From positions 186,001 through 250,000 of the forward strand of contig CAZUCE010000002.1 in the NCBI GenBank assembly GCA_964619265.1: a stretch of 64,000 nucleotides of DNA, read 5' to 3'. The translations under genes were made by a program, and so were the position numbers. Origin of the DNA: CAZUCE01 sp964619265. GTDB lineage: Bacteria; Planctomycetota; UBA1135; GCA-002686595. This document shows positions 1-9,359 of the stretch, in pieces. Below the pieces are notes generated by a model. The model worked only from the letters and a program-made list of their open reading frames with translations, had not been told where the DNA came from and ran no database searches. The first letter of the stretch is position 1. Every line of letters begins with the position of its first letter.

Positions 1-7
1 GGGGTGG

Positions 8-1837
8 ATGGGGCGCAGGTTCGGGAACGGTCGCGTTCTGTGGACGATGAGCAGGCCGAGGTCGAACGAACACGGAGTTTGGCTGGTTAGAGTGCGCGTC
101 CCAGCCCGTACAGCAGTTCCCTTGTCGTACCCGTTCGATCCCTTTCGGCTTCTTGGCCAATCCCGGCTCCTCCGCTTCTGCCCGGTTCTGCTGGTGGTCT
201 GTCTGTTCGCCGTGCGGGCCAAGGCCCAGCAGGCGCCGGACGCCGCTCCGGTCTTCGTGCAGGAGTGGGAGCGAGCCTTGGCCGAATTCGAGCAGGCCAG
301 CTCGAAACTGGAGCCGGGCGAGCGACTTCCCGATCATCCGGCGATCCGATTCGTGGACCGTGCCCTGGCTCTGGTCGAGTCCGGCGGCTGGCGGGACGGC
401 GAAGTCTGGATTCTTGAGCAGTTGGATCACCTTCTGTGGCCGCCGCAGCGCAAGCGCGAGATACGAGCCGAACTGACCCAGCAGTTACTGGGGCGCGAGT
501 TAGCTGAGCTTCCGAAGGGGCCTGCGGAGGCGGATTCGGAATCCCCGGACGAATCCGAACCGGCCTCGCCCTCGGTGGAGCTCTTGCAGCGCCTCGAAGT
601 TGGCTTGCTCGAGCTCGCTCGAGCGACCTTCGAGGTGCCCTGGTCCGATGGCGTGGGATTGGCGAACGAGGCGCTCAACACTTGCTCGGCTCCGCCGGTC
701 AAGGGGGCTGCTTTGTGGGCACTCAGTCAGTACGCGACGAAGGCCGGGACCACCGAAGAGGAAGCCGACTGGATCGAAGGGGACGGATTCTTGACGCAGG
801 TCGTTGAGAACTTCGGCGAAACACGCGCGGCTACCCTGGCGGCACCGGTGCTGTGTGATCTCATGTCGCGCCGCTACGAAGCTGAGTACAAGCGGTGGTG
901 GGCCGACCTTGAGGCCAGCGAGGCTGCGCCAGACCCCGAACTGCACCCCGCGAGGCAATGGTGGCCGCGTTTCGAAGGTCTTTCCGATCGCGGCGTAGGA
1001 GTCGCTCTTTGGTGGTTGATTCGCAACGCCGACGTCCACACGGGCTCCGACGAGGAACGACGCGAGCTGCGTCTCAGATTGTTCGACCGCATCGTGGAAG
1101 AGCACGCCGACGCGCTGTGGCTGGTGGACGCGATCCCCGAAGCCGACACGATGGTGGATGAGCTCTCGCGGGATGCGGTTTTGAATCTCGGGATTCGTTT
1201 GCTTGACGTTTCTAGCCGCCCGGAAGTGCGCGCCATAGCGCTGTACGAAATGGCTGGCTTGGCCAGTCGAGACGAAGCGGATGACGAAGGGGTCGAGCTG
1301 GCCCTTGACTTCCTTCGCCAGTTGGTGAAAGAGCAGCCTCGGCACCAATTGGCCCGCGCGGCGGGGGCTCGCATCTACGAACTCGAGAACCTACGTGTCG
1401 GTTCGCTCGCGCCCGAGATCTTGATTTCGGAAAAGGAGGGAGGACCGTTCCGCCTCAGCGACTATCGCGGACGCGTGACACTGATCGTCTTTTGGGGATA
1501 CGGCTTCGGCGGCGACCGCGGTCTGCTGAAGACCCTCGAACCCTATAGCAGCTCCATACCCGGCGCCCGATTCGCCGTGCTGGGCGTCAACACCGACGAC
1601 CGCGGCCCGGATTTGGAGGAGCGGTTGCGGGAAGATGCGTTCGGCTGGGATCACGTCCTGGTCGGGGGGCCGAGCGCCCATTGGCCTGCGACCTGGGGCG
1701 TCAATCGCTTTCCGACGACCTTCCTGCTCGACGAAGAAGGCGTGATTTTGGCCAAGCACCTCAAGGGGAGGAAATTGGCTCAGGCGGTCCAAGCCGCGCT
1801 GACGCCCGCCGAGGAAGGCAGTTCCGACGAGCAGTAG
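8..1837 (+). CDS. Secreted protein with C-terminal TlpA/thioredoxin-like domain lacking CXXC
   Basis: 609 codons from the first ATG. GTG at 92 or TTG at 122 are also plausible, because the only signal-peptide-like hydrophobic stretch lies at residues 54-72 (RFCPVLLVVCLFAVRAKA, with an AKA cleavage site). The middle (about 75-455) is a helical, Glu-rich region I do not recognise. Residues 462-600 look like a TlpA/AhpC-type thioredoxin fold: a GSLAPEI entry, the Leu-Ser-Asp-Tyr-Arg-Gly strand lead-in, the beta strand VTLIVFWG, a VLGVNTDD strand, and a cis-Pro segment FPTTFLLDEEG near residue 569. Where the family has WCxxC, this protein reads FWGYGFGGDR, so both redox cysteines are missing. It is therefore probably a binding or structural domain, not a disulfide reductase. 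Export to the periplasm is inferred. The start and the central-domain function are uncertain. Confidence 0.7.
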   Translation: MGRRFGNGRVLWTMSRPRSNEHGVWLVRVRVPARTAVPLSYPFDPFRLLGQSRLLRFCPVLLVVCLFAVRAKAQQAPDAAPVFVQEWERALAEFEQASSKLEPGERLPDHPAIRFVDRALALVESGGWRDGEVWILEQLDHLLWPPQRKREIRAELTQQLLGRELAELPKGPAEADSESPDESEPASPSVELLQRLEVGLLELARATFEVPWSDGVGLANEALNTCSAPPVKGAALWALSQYATKAGTTEEEADWIEGDGFLTQVVENFGETRAATLAAPVLCDLMSRRYEAEYKRWWADLEASEAAPDPELHPARQWWPRFEGLSDRGVGVALWWLIRNADVHTGSDEERRELRLRLFDRIVEEHADALWLVDAIPEADTMVDELSRDAVLNLGIRLLDVSSRPEVRAIALYEMAGLASRDEADDEGVELALDFLRQLVKEQPRHQLARAAGARIYELENLRVGSLAPEILISEKEGGPFRLSDYRGRVTLIVFWGYGFGGDRGLLKTLEPYSSSIPGARFAVLGVNTDDRGPDLEERLREDAFGWDHVLVGGPSAHWPATWGVNRFPTTFLLDEEGVILAKHLKGRKLAQAVQAALTPAEEGSSDEQ

Positions 1838-1849
1838 GTGGAATCGAAG

Positions 1850-3049
1850 TCAGCCCCGCCGAGGGGCGGGCAAGCGAGTTCGCATGCGATCGACCAGCGC
1901 GTCCACGTCGTCCAGGTCCTGATAGAGCCCGAATCCGAATCGCAGCCGATCCGCGCGTGCGTCGGTCACGATCCCCGCCTCAATCAGGCGAGCTCGCAAC
2001 AAGGTGGCGTCCGAGCGCCGGAAGGTCAGGAAGTTGCCGCGTCGCTCTGGCCCCGGGACCACGAGCTGATCGGCCTCGAGGCCTGCCGGCCGGTGCTCGG
2101 CGACCCGCTCGAGGAAGTGCTCCTGAAGAGCTAGCGAGCGGGCATGCCGTTCGGCTGCTCCGAGGCCCAGCTTTTGGAGCCAGTCTTGGACTGCGACGAA
2201 TCGGTAGAGCGAAGTGGGGTCGAAGGTGGCGCCAAGGAACCGGGCGCCTCCCGGTCCATAGGGGACGAGGCCGGTCTGGGTGGATTCGAGGGCGCCGAAC
2301 CCTGCGAACCAGCCGGTGTCCACCGGGCGCCCAGCAACGCCGTCCGGGCAGTGTAGAAAGCACACTCCCTCACCGGACATGGCGTATTTGTAGCCTCCGG
2401 CGGTATAGAACACACGCGACTGGGACTTGCCTAGGTCGGTTGGCAGAGCTCCGTAACCGTGGTAACCGTCGATGCACACGAGAGCTTCTGCGTTCGCTTG
2501 GCAAGCGAGGTCGAAGACTTCGCGAAACTCGTAACCCGAGTCGAAGAACACCTGGCTGGCATAAACCAGATCAAAGGGCTCGGCCTCTAGCGCCTTGGCG
2601 AAGCGCTCCGCCAAAGACTCGAAGGGCTCGGCTTGCACCTGGACCCAATGAACCGGAGGGCAGCCCGCGCCGCCCTCCGACCAACGCTTCATTTGGCGCG
2701 TAAAGCTGTGGAATTCCGAGCCGGTTGAGAGCACCCGCAGCGGGCCGCTGGGTTCGATGCACGACACCAGCCGAACGAACAGGTCGTGGACATTCGGTGC
2801 GAAGGCGAAGCGCGAAGGATCCGCGACGCCGAGTTGGCGAGCCAGGTGTGCTTGGGCCTTCGGCAGGACTTCCTCGAAGATGCGATCCCATTTGAGATCG
2901 GCGAGCTCCGCGGCTTCGTCAAAGGCCTTCATATGCGCCTCGCGCGCTACGTCTGGCCAAAGGTGATGGCTGTGGGCGGCAAAGTGAAGCCGCTCTCCGT
3001 GCAGCCCCAGGGCGTGGCGGAAGTGCTGCTTGAAGGAAGGGAGGCTCAT
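1850..3049 (-). CDS. PLP-dependent aminotransferase class V / kynureninase-like enzyme
   Basis: 399 aa from an ATG at 3049. The fold is that of class V aminotransferases. The cofactor Asp sits in CIDGYHGYGA (residues 192-201), and the Schiff-base Lys is probably K221 in TAGGYKYAMSGEG. The N-terminal HFAAHSHHLWP and the later PVDTGWFAGF segment resemble kynureninase-type members more than cysteine desulfurases. The substrate cannot be read from sequence. It is convergent with the upstream secreted protein (12 bp between stops) and divergent from the YbaK-like gene. No other NAD or tryptophan catabolic gene is nearby, so a kynureninase role is not supported by context. Confidence 0.85.
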   Translation of the reverse strand: MSLPSFKQHFRHALGLHGERLHFAAHSHHLWPDVAREAHMKAFDEAAELADLKWDRIFEEVLPKAQAHLARQLGVADPSRFAFAPNVHDLFVRLVSCIEPSGPLRVLSTGSEFHSFTRQMKRWSEGGAGCPPVHWVQVQAEPFESLAERFAKALEAEPFDLVYASQVFFDSGYEFREVFDLACQANAEALVCIDGYHGYGALPTDLGKSQSRVFYTAGGYKYAMSGEGVCFLHCPDGVAGRPVDTGWFAGFGALESTQTGLVPYGPGGARFLGATFDPTSLYRFVAVQDWLQKLGLGAAERHARSLALQEHFLERVAEHRPAGLEADQLVVPGPERRGNFLTFRRSDATLLRARLIEAGIVTDARADRLRFGFGLYQDLDDVDALVDRMRTRLPAPRRG

Positions 3050-3285
3050 GCGCGGGCTCGTGCGAGGAGGGCGGTCGGTGGGGGGCGGCGATGGTAGCTG
3101 CCAAGCGGAGCACTCGGGAGCGAACTGCGGGTTAGGTGGCTCCCACCTGTGTTCGCCCCCCCCTCAACCATCCTCGTTCGAGCGGCAGGCGAGCCCGGGC
3201 CGGCGTGCTTTCTCCCCGGGCGGCTTTGGGACCAGCCAGCGCGCGTGCACCCAAGGCGAGCTCTTCGGCTAGTTTGGCCAGGAGC

Positions 3286-3747
3286 ATGTTGCAGTCCGAA
3301 CGAGTTTTGAAGGCGGCCGGCGTCCCGTTCGAGCTCCACGAAGTTGGAGAGCAGGTATCCGGTGGCCAGGCCATGGCGGAGGCGCTCGGGGTGGAGCCGA
3401 GGCTGGTCTTGCGAACCTTGGTGGTGGCCGTCCGGCGGGGCGGGCACGAAAAGCGTGCGCTGGTTCTCCAGCCCAGCGACAGGGAACTGGACCTCAAGAG
3501 CTTCGCCAAGGCTGCCCGGGCGGAGTCGGCCCGGCTGGCGACTCCGTCCCAAGCGGAGTCCTGGAGCGGGCTGAAACGGGGCGGAATCGGCCCGTTCGCG
3601 GTCCCGCGAGACCGGTTCGAGTTCTGGGTCGCAGCGACGGCGACCGGCGAGGATCGAGTTTTTGTGTCGGCTGGGCGGCGCGGCTCGGATCTCCAGCTCG
3701 ACCCCGGCGACCTCGTTCGGGTGACGGGCGCGCGCTCGTTTCCCTGA
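3286..3747 (+). CDS. YbaK/EbsC-family aminoacyl-tRNA deacylase
   Basis: 153 aa. I chose the ATG at 3286 (preceded by AGGAG) over an in-frame start 150 bp upstream, because homology begins at MLQSERVLKAAGV and the upstream extension is low-complexity. YbaK-type features are the initial helix with FELHEVGE, the AMAEALGVEP segment, a LVLRTLVV strand and a GGIGPFAVP loop close to the family's conserved GxxxPFG site. Family members hydrolyse mischarged tRNAs such as Cys-tRNA(Pro). The gene sits 55 bp before glyQS on the same strand, so a tRNA-charging quality-control role fits the context. Conservation is loose, so the exact substrate is open. Confidence 0.75.
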   Translation: MLQSERVLKAAGVPFELHEVGEQVSGGQAMAEALGVEPRLVLRTLVVAVRRGGHEKRALVLQPSDRELDLKSFAKAARAESARLATPSQAESWSGLKRGGIGPFAVPRDRFEFWVAATATGEDRVFVSAGRRGSDLQLDPGDLVRVTGARSFP

Positions 3748-3802
3748 CCGCAGCCGTTTCCCCGAGCGTCGGGAGCCCTCGCACCGGTATCCTGCCGCCG
3801 CT

Positions 3803-5164
3803 ATGGCAGCCAAGAACGACCTCATGGACAAGATCGTGTCCCTGTGCAAGCGCAGGGGCTTCGTGTTTCCGGCCTCCGAGATCTACGGGGGGATCGGCAA
3901 CACTTACGACTACGGCCCGCTCGGCGTCGAGCTCCTGCGGCACGTGCGTGAAGCCTGGTGGGGCAGCACCGTCACCGAGCGCGACGACGTTGTTGGTCTC
4001 GACTCGGCGATCATCCAAAACCCCAAGACTTGGGAGACCTCCGGACACGTGGGTGGTTTCTCGGATCCGATGGTCGACTGCAAAAAATGCAAGGGCCGGT
4101 TCCGGGCTGACAAGCTGGAGGACGCGAAGTGCCCCGAGAAGCCTTCGAAGCGTCCTGGGGAGTGTGCTGGCGAATTGACCGAGCCGCGTGCCTTCAACCT
4201 GATGTTCAAGACGACCATCGGTCCGGTCGAGGACTCGGGCAACATCGCCTACCTACGGCCGGAGACGGCTCAGGGAATCTTCCTCAACTTTTTGAACGTC
4301 ATGCAAAGCGCGCGGCTCGCGCCGCCGTTCGGCATCGCGCAGATCGGAAAGTCCTTCCGCAATGAGATTACGCCCGGGAACTTCGTCTTCCGGACGCGCG
4401 AGTTCGAGCAGGGCGAGATGGAGTTCTTCTGCCCGCCGGATCAAGAAGCGCAGTGGTTTGAGTTCTGGGTTGAGGAGCGTTTCCGCTGGTACACGGACTT
4501 GGGGGTCGACCCGGAACGTCTGCGCATCCGCGTCCATGACAAGGAAGAACTGGCCCATTACTCCACGGCCACTTCCGACATCGAGTACCTCTATCCGTTT
4601 GGGTGGGGTGAGTTGGAAGGTGTCGCGTGCCGCACCGATTTCGACCTCAACCGCCACAGCGAGGCATCGGGCACCAAGCTCGAGTTCTTCGACCCGCAGA
4701 CGAAAGAGAAGTACACGCCCTACGTGATCGAGCCCGCCGGTGGCATCAACAGAATGGCGCTGACGTTCCTCATCGACGCCTACGAAGAAGAACAGCTCGA
4801 AAAGGACACTCGCGTCGTGCTGCGCTTTCACCCGCGTATCGCACCGATCACCGTTGCGATCTTGCCGCTGGTGAAAAAGGACGGCATGCCGGAGAAGGCC
4901 AAGGAAATTGGCGGCTTGCTGCGCCGCGCGCGGCTTTCTACGTTCTACGACGAGAAGGCCGCCATTGGTCGTCGATATCGCCGCCAGGACGAGGTCGGAA
5001 CGCCGTTTTGCCTCACGGTCGATGGCGAGACCTTGACCGATGGGACCGTGACCATCCGCGAACGCGACTCGATGGCCCAGGAGCGCGTTCCGATCGACAA
5101 TCTGCTGTCCTACCTCCAATCGCGGATCGAGGCCTGGGAGCGGCCGGCCAGACCCAAGGCTTAA
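3803..5164 (+). CDS. glyQS: Glycyl-tRNA synthetase, dimeric alpha2 type
   Basis: 453 aa, the normal length for the single-chain class II enzyme used by archaea, eukaryotes and a subset of bacteria (not the alpha2beta2 GlyQ/GlyS type). The N-terminus has the diagnostic FPASEIYGG and YDYGPLGVELL. An insertion with a CKKC pair and later cysteines (about residues 93-122) looks zinc-binding. Motif 2 is GKSFRNEITPGNFVFRTREF, and motif 3 lies around GGINRMALTFL. The C-terminal 100 residues (PITVAILPL onward) form the HGTP anticodon-binding domain. It joins glycine to tRNA(Gly) using ATP. It is flanked by the deacylase upstream and a structured gap before htpG. Confidence 0.97.
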   Translation: MAAKNDLMDKIVSLCKRRGFVFPASEIYGGIGNTYDYGPLGVELLRHVREAWWGSTVTERDDVVGLDSAIIQNPKTWETSGHVGGFSDPMVDCKKCKGRFRADKLEDAKCPEKPSKRPGECAGELTEPRAFNLMFKTTIGPVEDSGNIAYLRPETAQGIFLNFLNVMQSARLAPPFGIAQIGKSFRNEITPGNFVFRTREFEQGEMEFFCPPDQEAQWFEFWVEERFRWYTDLGVDPERLRIRVHDKEELAHYSTATSDIEYLYPFGWGELEGVACRTDFDLNRHSEASGTKLEFFDPQTKEKYTPYVIEPAGGINRMALTFLIDAYEEEQLEKDTRVVLRFHPRIAPITVAILPLVKKDGMPEKAKEIGGLLRRARLSTFYDEKAAIGRRYRRQDEVGTPFCLTVDGETLTDGTVTIRERDSMAQERVPIDNLLSYLQSRIEAWERPARPKA

Positions 5165-5499
5165 GGTCTGCTCGAAGGGGACGAGTCGTCCAAAGGAAGC
5201 CACGCCCGGCGAGGGAGCGAAGAGAAGGCCAGGACCCGGGTTTTCCGGGACCTGACCTTCGGGGGGGCTTTTCCGGAGCTGATTTGGAGGCTCCGGTGCC
5301 CGTTCGGAGATGCCAGGAAGTGGCACGGGCGGCTCCTCCGAAGTTACCCCGAGATGGAGGAGCGTGCGGGTAGGGGTTGGAACCGCGACCGCCAGAACTA
5401 GACTGCCGGGTCCCCGGGGGGCCTTCGAGGCCCCAGCCGGGCCCTTCTTTCGTTCCGATCAACCCCTCTAGAGACCGGCCCCAACGGCCGGACACAGCC
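5165..5499 (+). other. Structured intergenic region between glyQS and htpG
   Basis: 335 bp with no convincing gene, but with three strong inverted repeats. At 5231-5253 AGG-A-CCCGG pairs with CCGGG-A-CCT across a GTTTT loop. At 5286-5339 a nested hairpin pairs GGAGG/CCTCC, CC/GG, GCCCG/CGGGC and TGCCA/TGGCA, closed by GGAAG. At 5418-5434 GGGGCCT/AGGCCCC closes a TCG loop. None is followed by a T tract typical of an intrinsic terminator. The region may be a terminator-like spacer for glyQS, a long 5' leader of htpG, or a small RNA. I could not match it to SRP RNA, 6S RNA, tmRNA or a known riboswitch. Confidence 0.45.
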
Positions 5500-7440
5500 G
5501 TGAGCCCCGAGAGCCAGACCCTCGAGTTCCAAGCGCAAACCCGCGAGCTGCTGGATCTGATGATCCACTCGCTCTACTCGAACAAGGAGATCTTCCTTCG
5601 CGAGCTGATCTCCAACGCCTCCGACGCCCTGGACAAGCGCCGGGTGGAGCGTCTCCGGGATGAGGCGCACTCCGGCGATGACGCCGAGCTGGAGATTCGG
5701 CTCGAGCGCGACGAGGAAACCAGGCAACTCGTCATCGAGGATGCCGGCGTCGGAATGTCCCGTGACGAAATCGTGGCGAACCTGGGCACGATCGCGCGGT
5801 CCGGCACGCGTCAGTTCCTGGAGGAGCTCAAGTCCGGTGACAAGGCGGCTTCCGAATTGCCCGAGTTGATTGGTCAGTTCGGAGTCGGTTTCTACTCGGC
5901 CTTCATGGTCGCGGACCGCGTCGAGGTCGAAACGCGCCGGCTCGGATCCGAAGAGGCTTGGAAGTGGTCCTCGGCCGGCGACGGGGAGTACAGCCTCGAG
6001 CCTGCCCAGCGTGAGGCGACCGGTACCCGCATCACATTGCACCTGAAAGAGCTCGACGAGGACGAGGCGGGAGCCAAGAACTACAGCCAGGAGTGGGTTC
6101 TGCGCGACGTGATCAAGCGCTACTCGGACTTCGTCGAATATCCGATCCGGATGGAGGTCGAGCGCACCGAAGTCGAGCGTGACGAGGACGGCAAGGAGAA
6201 GGAAGGCGGTGAGTCCAAGACCGTGGTCGAGACCGTCACGCTGAACTCCATGCGTCCCCTGTGGACCCGCCCGCGGGGCGAGGTGACCGAGGAGGAGCAC
6301 GCCGAGTTCTACAAGCACATCGCTCGCGACTGGGAGGCCCCCCTGGAGGCCATTCACTTCCGCGCGGAAGGGACCACCGAGTACACCGCGCTGCTCTATC
6401 TGCCGAAGCAGCGGCCCATGGGCTTGTTCGACCCTAACGAGTCCAAGTCCAAGGTGCAGCTGTACGTCAAGCGAGTGTTCATCACGGCTGACTGCGAAGA
6501 GTTGATGCCAACTTGGCTGCGTTTCATTCCGGGAATCGTCGATTCAGCGGATCTGCCCCTAAACGTCAGTCGCGAGACCCTGCAGCACGCTCGCCAGTTG
6601 GGCCAGATTCAAAAGCGCCTGGTCAAGAAGACGATCGACGCCTTCGCGGGCCTGCTCAAAAATCGCCGCGAGGACTACGAGGGGTTCTGGGACGCGTTCG
6701 GTCCGGTGCTGAAGGAAGGGCTTTACTACGACGACGACAACCGCGACTCGCTAGCCAAAACTGTGCTGCTGCGCAGCACGAACGGCGAGGGTTGGACGAC
6801 CCTGGACGAGTACTTGGAGCGTCGCCCGGAAGGTCAAGAGGAGATCTACGTCCTCTCCGGACCGGACTTGGCAGCGGTCAGGCGCTCACCCCACCTGGAG
6901 GCTTTCGCGGCCAAGGGCTACGAAGTGCTGTTCCTCGTCGATCAGGTCGATGAATTCGCCTTTCAGCGCCTGACTGAGTTCGGGGAATCCAAGATTCGCT
7001 CGATCTCCAAGGGCGAGGTGGACCTCGGTGAGGATGAGGAAGAGAAGAAGTCGCGCGAAGAGGCGGAGAAGGAGCACGCCGAGCTGGTTGAGGCGGTGAA
7101 GGCGGCGCTCTCCGAACACGTCGAGACGGTGCGCTTTTCGAACCGTCTCACGGACTCCGCAGCGGTGCTGGTTTCCAGCGAACACTCCATGGCGCCGCAC
7201 GTGGAGCGCATGATGCGCGAGTCGGGCCAGGCGGGCTTCGGCATGCCCGAGTCCAAGCGAACCCTTGAGCTCAACCCGAGCCACGGAATCGTCCAGAAGC
7301 TGGCTGAGTTGCAGGGCTCCGACGAAGGACGCTTCGGCGAGTACTGCGAATTGCTGCTCGGTCAGGCACTTTTGACGGAAGGCTCGCCGCTGCCCGATCC
7401 GGCGCAGTTTTCGAAGCTGGTCTCCAAGTTGATGGTCTAA
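5500..7440 (+). CDS. htpG: HSP90-family molecular chaperone HtpG
   Basis: 646 aa from the GTG at 5500. A TTG start at 5377 would add 41 Pro/Arg-rich residues outside the family, so I reject it. The N-terminal GHKL ATPase domain has ELISNASDALDK (catalytic Glu and Mg-binding Asn), EDAGVGMSRDEI and IGQFGVGFYSAFMVADRVEV. The middle domain includes LPLNVSRETLQ, and the C-terminal dimerisation domain ends at the stop. Length matches bacterial HtpG. It is a cytosolic ATP-dependent chaperone. The structured upstream gap may belong to its leader. It converges with the FG-GAP gene 18 bp downstream. Confidence 0.97.
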   Translation: MSPESQTLEFQAQTRELLDLMIHSLYSNKEIFLRELISNASDALDKRRVERLRDEAHSGDDAELEIRLERDEETRQLVIEDAGVGMSRDEIVANLGTIARSGTRQFLEELKSGDKAASELPELIGQFGVGFYSAFMVADRVEVETRRLGSEEAWKWSSAGDGEYSLEPAQREATGTRITLHLKELDEDEAGAKNYSQEWVLRDVIKRYSDFVEYPIRMEVERTEVERDEDGKEKEGGESKTVVETVTLNSMRPLWTRPRGEVTEEEHAEFYKHIARDWEAPLEAIHFRAEGTTEYTALLYLPKQRPMGLFDPNESKSKVQLYVKRVFITADCEELMPTWLRFIPGIVDSADLPLNVSRETLQHARQLGQIQKRLVKKTIDAFAGLLKNRREDYEGFWDAFGPVLKEGLYYDDDNRDSLAKTVLLRSTNGEGWTTLDEYLERRPEGQEEIYVLSGPDLAAVRRSPHLEAFAAKGYEVLFLVDQVDEFAFQRLTEFGESKIRSISKGEVDLGEDEEEKKSREEAEKEHAELVEAVKAALSEHVETVRFSNRLTDSAAVLVSSEHSMAPHVERMMRESGQAGFGMPESKRTLELNPSHGIVQKLAELQGSDEGRFGEYCELLLGQALLTEGSPLPDPAQFSKLVSKLMV

Positions 7441-7458
7441 GGAAACCTCAAGGAAACT

Positions 7459-9039
7459 TCACGGCCGCTCACGCTCCCCGGGCGAGAGCTCCTTTTGAAC
7501 AGGCGGGACGAGGGCTACCAGGTAGGCCCGTCCCGCTTCTTCGTTGTTGTCATCCCCGCGGCGATCGTCGGGCCAGGCGAGGGCGCCCAGGAGCATCCAA
7601 GTCTGGCCTTGCCACTCGCCGAACAGACTCATCGACCAGGACAGGCGATCGCGACCATCTTGGCCGTGGATGGCCTGAAGGACCGTGGGGGACTCCGAGG
7701 CTGAACGGCCGGCATAGATCAGGCAGGCACCCGCGCTGCGGCTGCCTACCCGTTCGTCCGCCGGGCACGGAGATTCCTCTGGGGCTTCGGTCGAATGCAG
7801 CAAGACGCCTACTGCGAACTCCGCGGTTCCGTCGCCGTTCAGGTCCGGCACAGCGAAGGTGGACCAACCGAGGAATTCGCCGGCGACTTCACCGGTGTGA
7901 GTGAACTCCAGTTCCAGAGTCTTTGGATCGAAGCGCTGAATGCGCCCGTGGCGGTTCGCCTCGCTCACCGCGCCATCGCGATCGAAGGCCGGCGAGCCCA
8001 CCAGCAGACCCGATGCAGACAGGTGCAAAGCGCGCCCGAACTGGCTGCGCGATCCAGGGTCCGGAGAGGGAAGGTGGCGAGGTGCTTGGGCTTTCTCGCC
8101 GGAATCCAAGAGCTGACCGGTCGCGAACAGCGACACGTAGCCGTCGTCGCTTGCGACCAGGCCCAGGGGATCCGCTTCGGGGTGCCGCAGGTTACGGGCC
8201 TCAAGGCAAGGCGCACCGACGGCGAGGCCCAGGCTCGGGTCGAAGGACAGCGCCCAGCCAAAGCGATCCGCCGGCTTGTTCCCCTTCAAGCTGCGGGCAG
8301 CTCGTGTAGAAGCGAGCGCGACGCGCACGGGTTCGCCGCTAGGTTCGCCGTGATATTCGCTGGCGGCGCCTTGAAAGAGCTCCGAGCCCGGGAAGATCCA
8401 GACCTGTCCGCTGGCTCTTCCCCGAGCGAGTTGGCTCCCGATTTCGCTCACAGCCAATTCGCCCTGTCCGTCGCCATCCAGGTCACCGAGTCCGCAGGCC
8501 TGAAAACCGAACCGTCCCCCGGGCTGCCCTCCGACGAGCGTCAGGCTGGCCTGGTCCGCGGATAGCGTACTGCCCGGCTCCAGGTCAGCGAATTCGCTCG
8601 AGAAGAACAGATGAAGTTGACCGCGTTCGTCGAACTTTGCCGGCCCATCCTGGTTTCGGCGAGCCCGGGGCGCGCCGATCGCAACGTCGTCGCGGCCGTC
8701 CCCGTCGAGGTCTCCAACGAATCGCGCTGAGTAGCCGAAGCGTTCGCCGCCGCGGCTGCCCCGGAAGGTCAAGCTCGGGGACTCGGTGAGCTCGCGCCCT
8801 TCGCTCCCCTTGAACTCTCCGAAGTACAGCTGGGCGGCACCTAGGTTCTGCGGCGCCTCGTTCCAGCGCTGGAGCCCACCGATCAACACGTCGGGCCGGC
8901 CGTCTCCATTCCAATCACCCGGCGGCGAGCAGTCCGCGCTCAAGTGATCCCCGGCACGCTGGCCCTGGAAAACGTACGGCGCCTCACACGAGAAAGAAGC
9001 GGGGGGAAGCGCAGCTTGTGCAGCGAGTATTAGAAGCAT
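7459..9039 (-). CDS. Secreted FG-GAP (integrin-alpha-like) repeat protein
   Basis: 526 aa from ATG 9039 with a short hydrophobic leader (MLLILAAQAALPPA). At least four calcium-binding-type FG-GAP/VCBS repeats are visible: GDWNGDGRPDVLIGG, GDLDGDGRDDVAIGAP, GDLDGDGQGELAVSE and PDLNGDGTAEFAVGV, each a D-x-D/N-G-D-G loop followed by a hydrophobic strand. RFGYSA, RFGFQA and RFGWAL motifs mark further blades. The expected fold is a seven-bladed beta-propeller outside the cytoplasm, probably Ca-stabilised. The ligand is unknown. It is divergent from the collagen-like gene, sharing a 320-bp intergenic region. Confidence 0.85.
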   Translation of the reverse strand: MLLILAAQAALPPASFSCEAPYVFQGQRAGDHLSADCSPPGDWNGDGRPDVLIGGLQRWNEAPQNLGAAQLYFGEFKGSEGRELTESPSLTFRGSRGGERFGYSARFVGDLDGDGRDDVAIGAPRARRNQDGPAKFDERGQLHLFFSSEFADLEPGSTLSADQASLTLVGGQPGGRFGFQACGLGDLDGDGQGELAVSEIGSQLARGRASGQVWIFPGSELFQGAASEYHGEPSGEPVRVALASTRAARSLKGNKPADRFGWALSFDPSLGLAVGAPCLEARNLRHPEADPLGLVASDDGYVSLFATGQLLDSGEKAQAPRHLPSPDPGSRSQFGRALHLSASGLLVGSPAFDRDGAVSEANRHGRIQRFDPKTLELEFTHTGEVAGEFLGWSTFAVPDLNGDGTAEFAVGVLLHSTEAPEESPCPADERVGSRSAGACLIYAGRSASESPTVLQAIHGQDGRDRLSWSMSLFGEWQGQTWMLLGALAWPDDRRGDDNNEEAGRAYLVALVPPVQKELSPGERERP

Positions 9040-9359
9040 CGGTCTTTTGGAGTTCGCACGGGTCTGCTCGAATCAGTCTACGTGCTGTGCGCAGAACCCG
9101 AGTGGACTTGTGACAAGCGGGATACCTGAAGGTGAAGCAGGGCCATTCTCCCGCTCCGATGCTATCGGGTGGTAGCGGTCCGAGGCGAACGCCTGATTTT
9201 GGCGGGGACGACACTTTCAGTCCGGGGGGCAGACCCATTCCCTGAGCGTCTTGTCGCCATGGATCTAGGAGGTTCCGGCAACTCTGCAGCGGATGGCTTA
9301 CGCCAACGATTGGACGCGATGTCCGCGTTCACGACCAGGTGTACCCATCCACTTCTCCA
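9040..9359. other. 320-bp divergent intergenic region
   Basis: This region lies between the starts of the FG-GAP protein (minus) and the collagen-like protein (plus), so it should carry both promoters. It looks less GC-rich than the flanking genes. I found no coding potential with a recognisable product, no riboswitch I could name, and no strong promoter match. Its content is otherwise unassigned. Confidence 0.4.

Noticed and set aside
4253..5326. 357-residue open frame opposite glyQS
   Set aside because: Antisense shadow of glyQS; glyQS has all class II motifs.
5281..5440. tRNA or SRP RNA in the glyQS-htpG gap
   Set aside because: The stems do not form a cloverleaf, no proper T-arm was found, and the SRP GGAAG-type core sequence context is absent.
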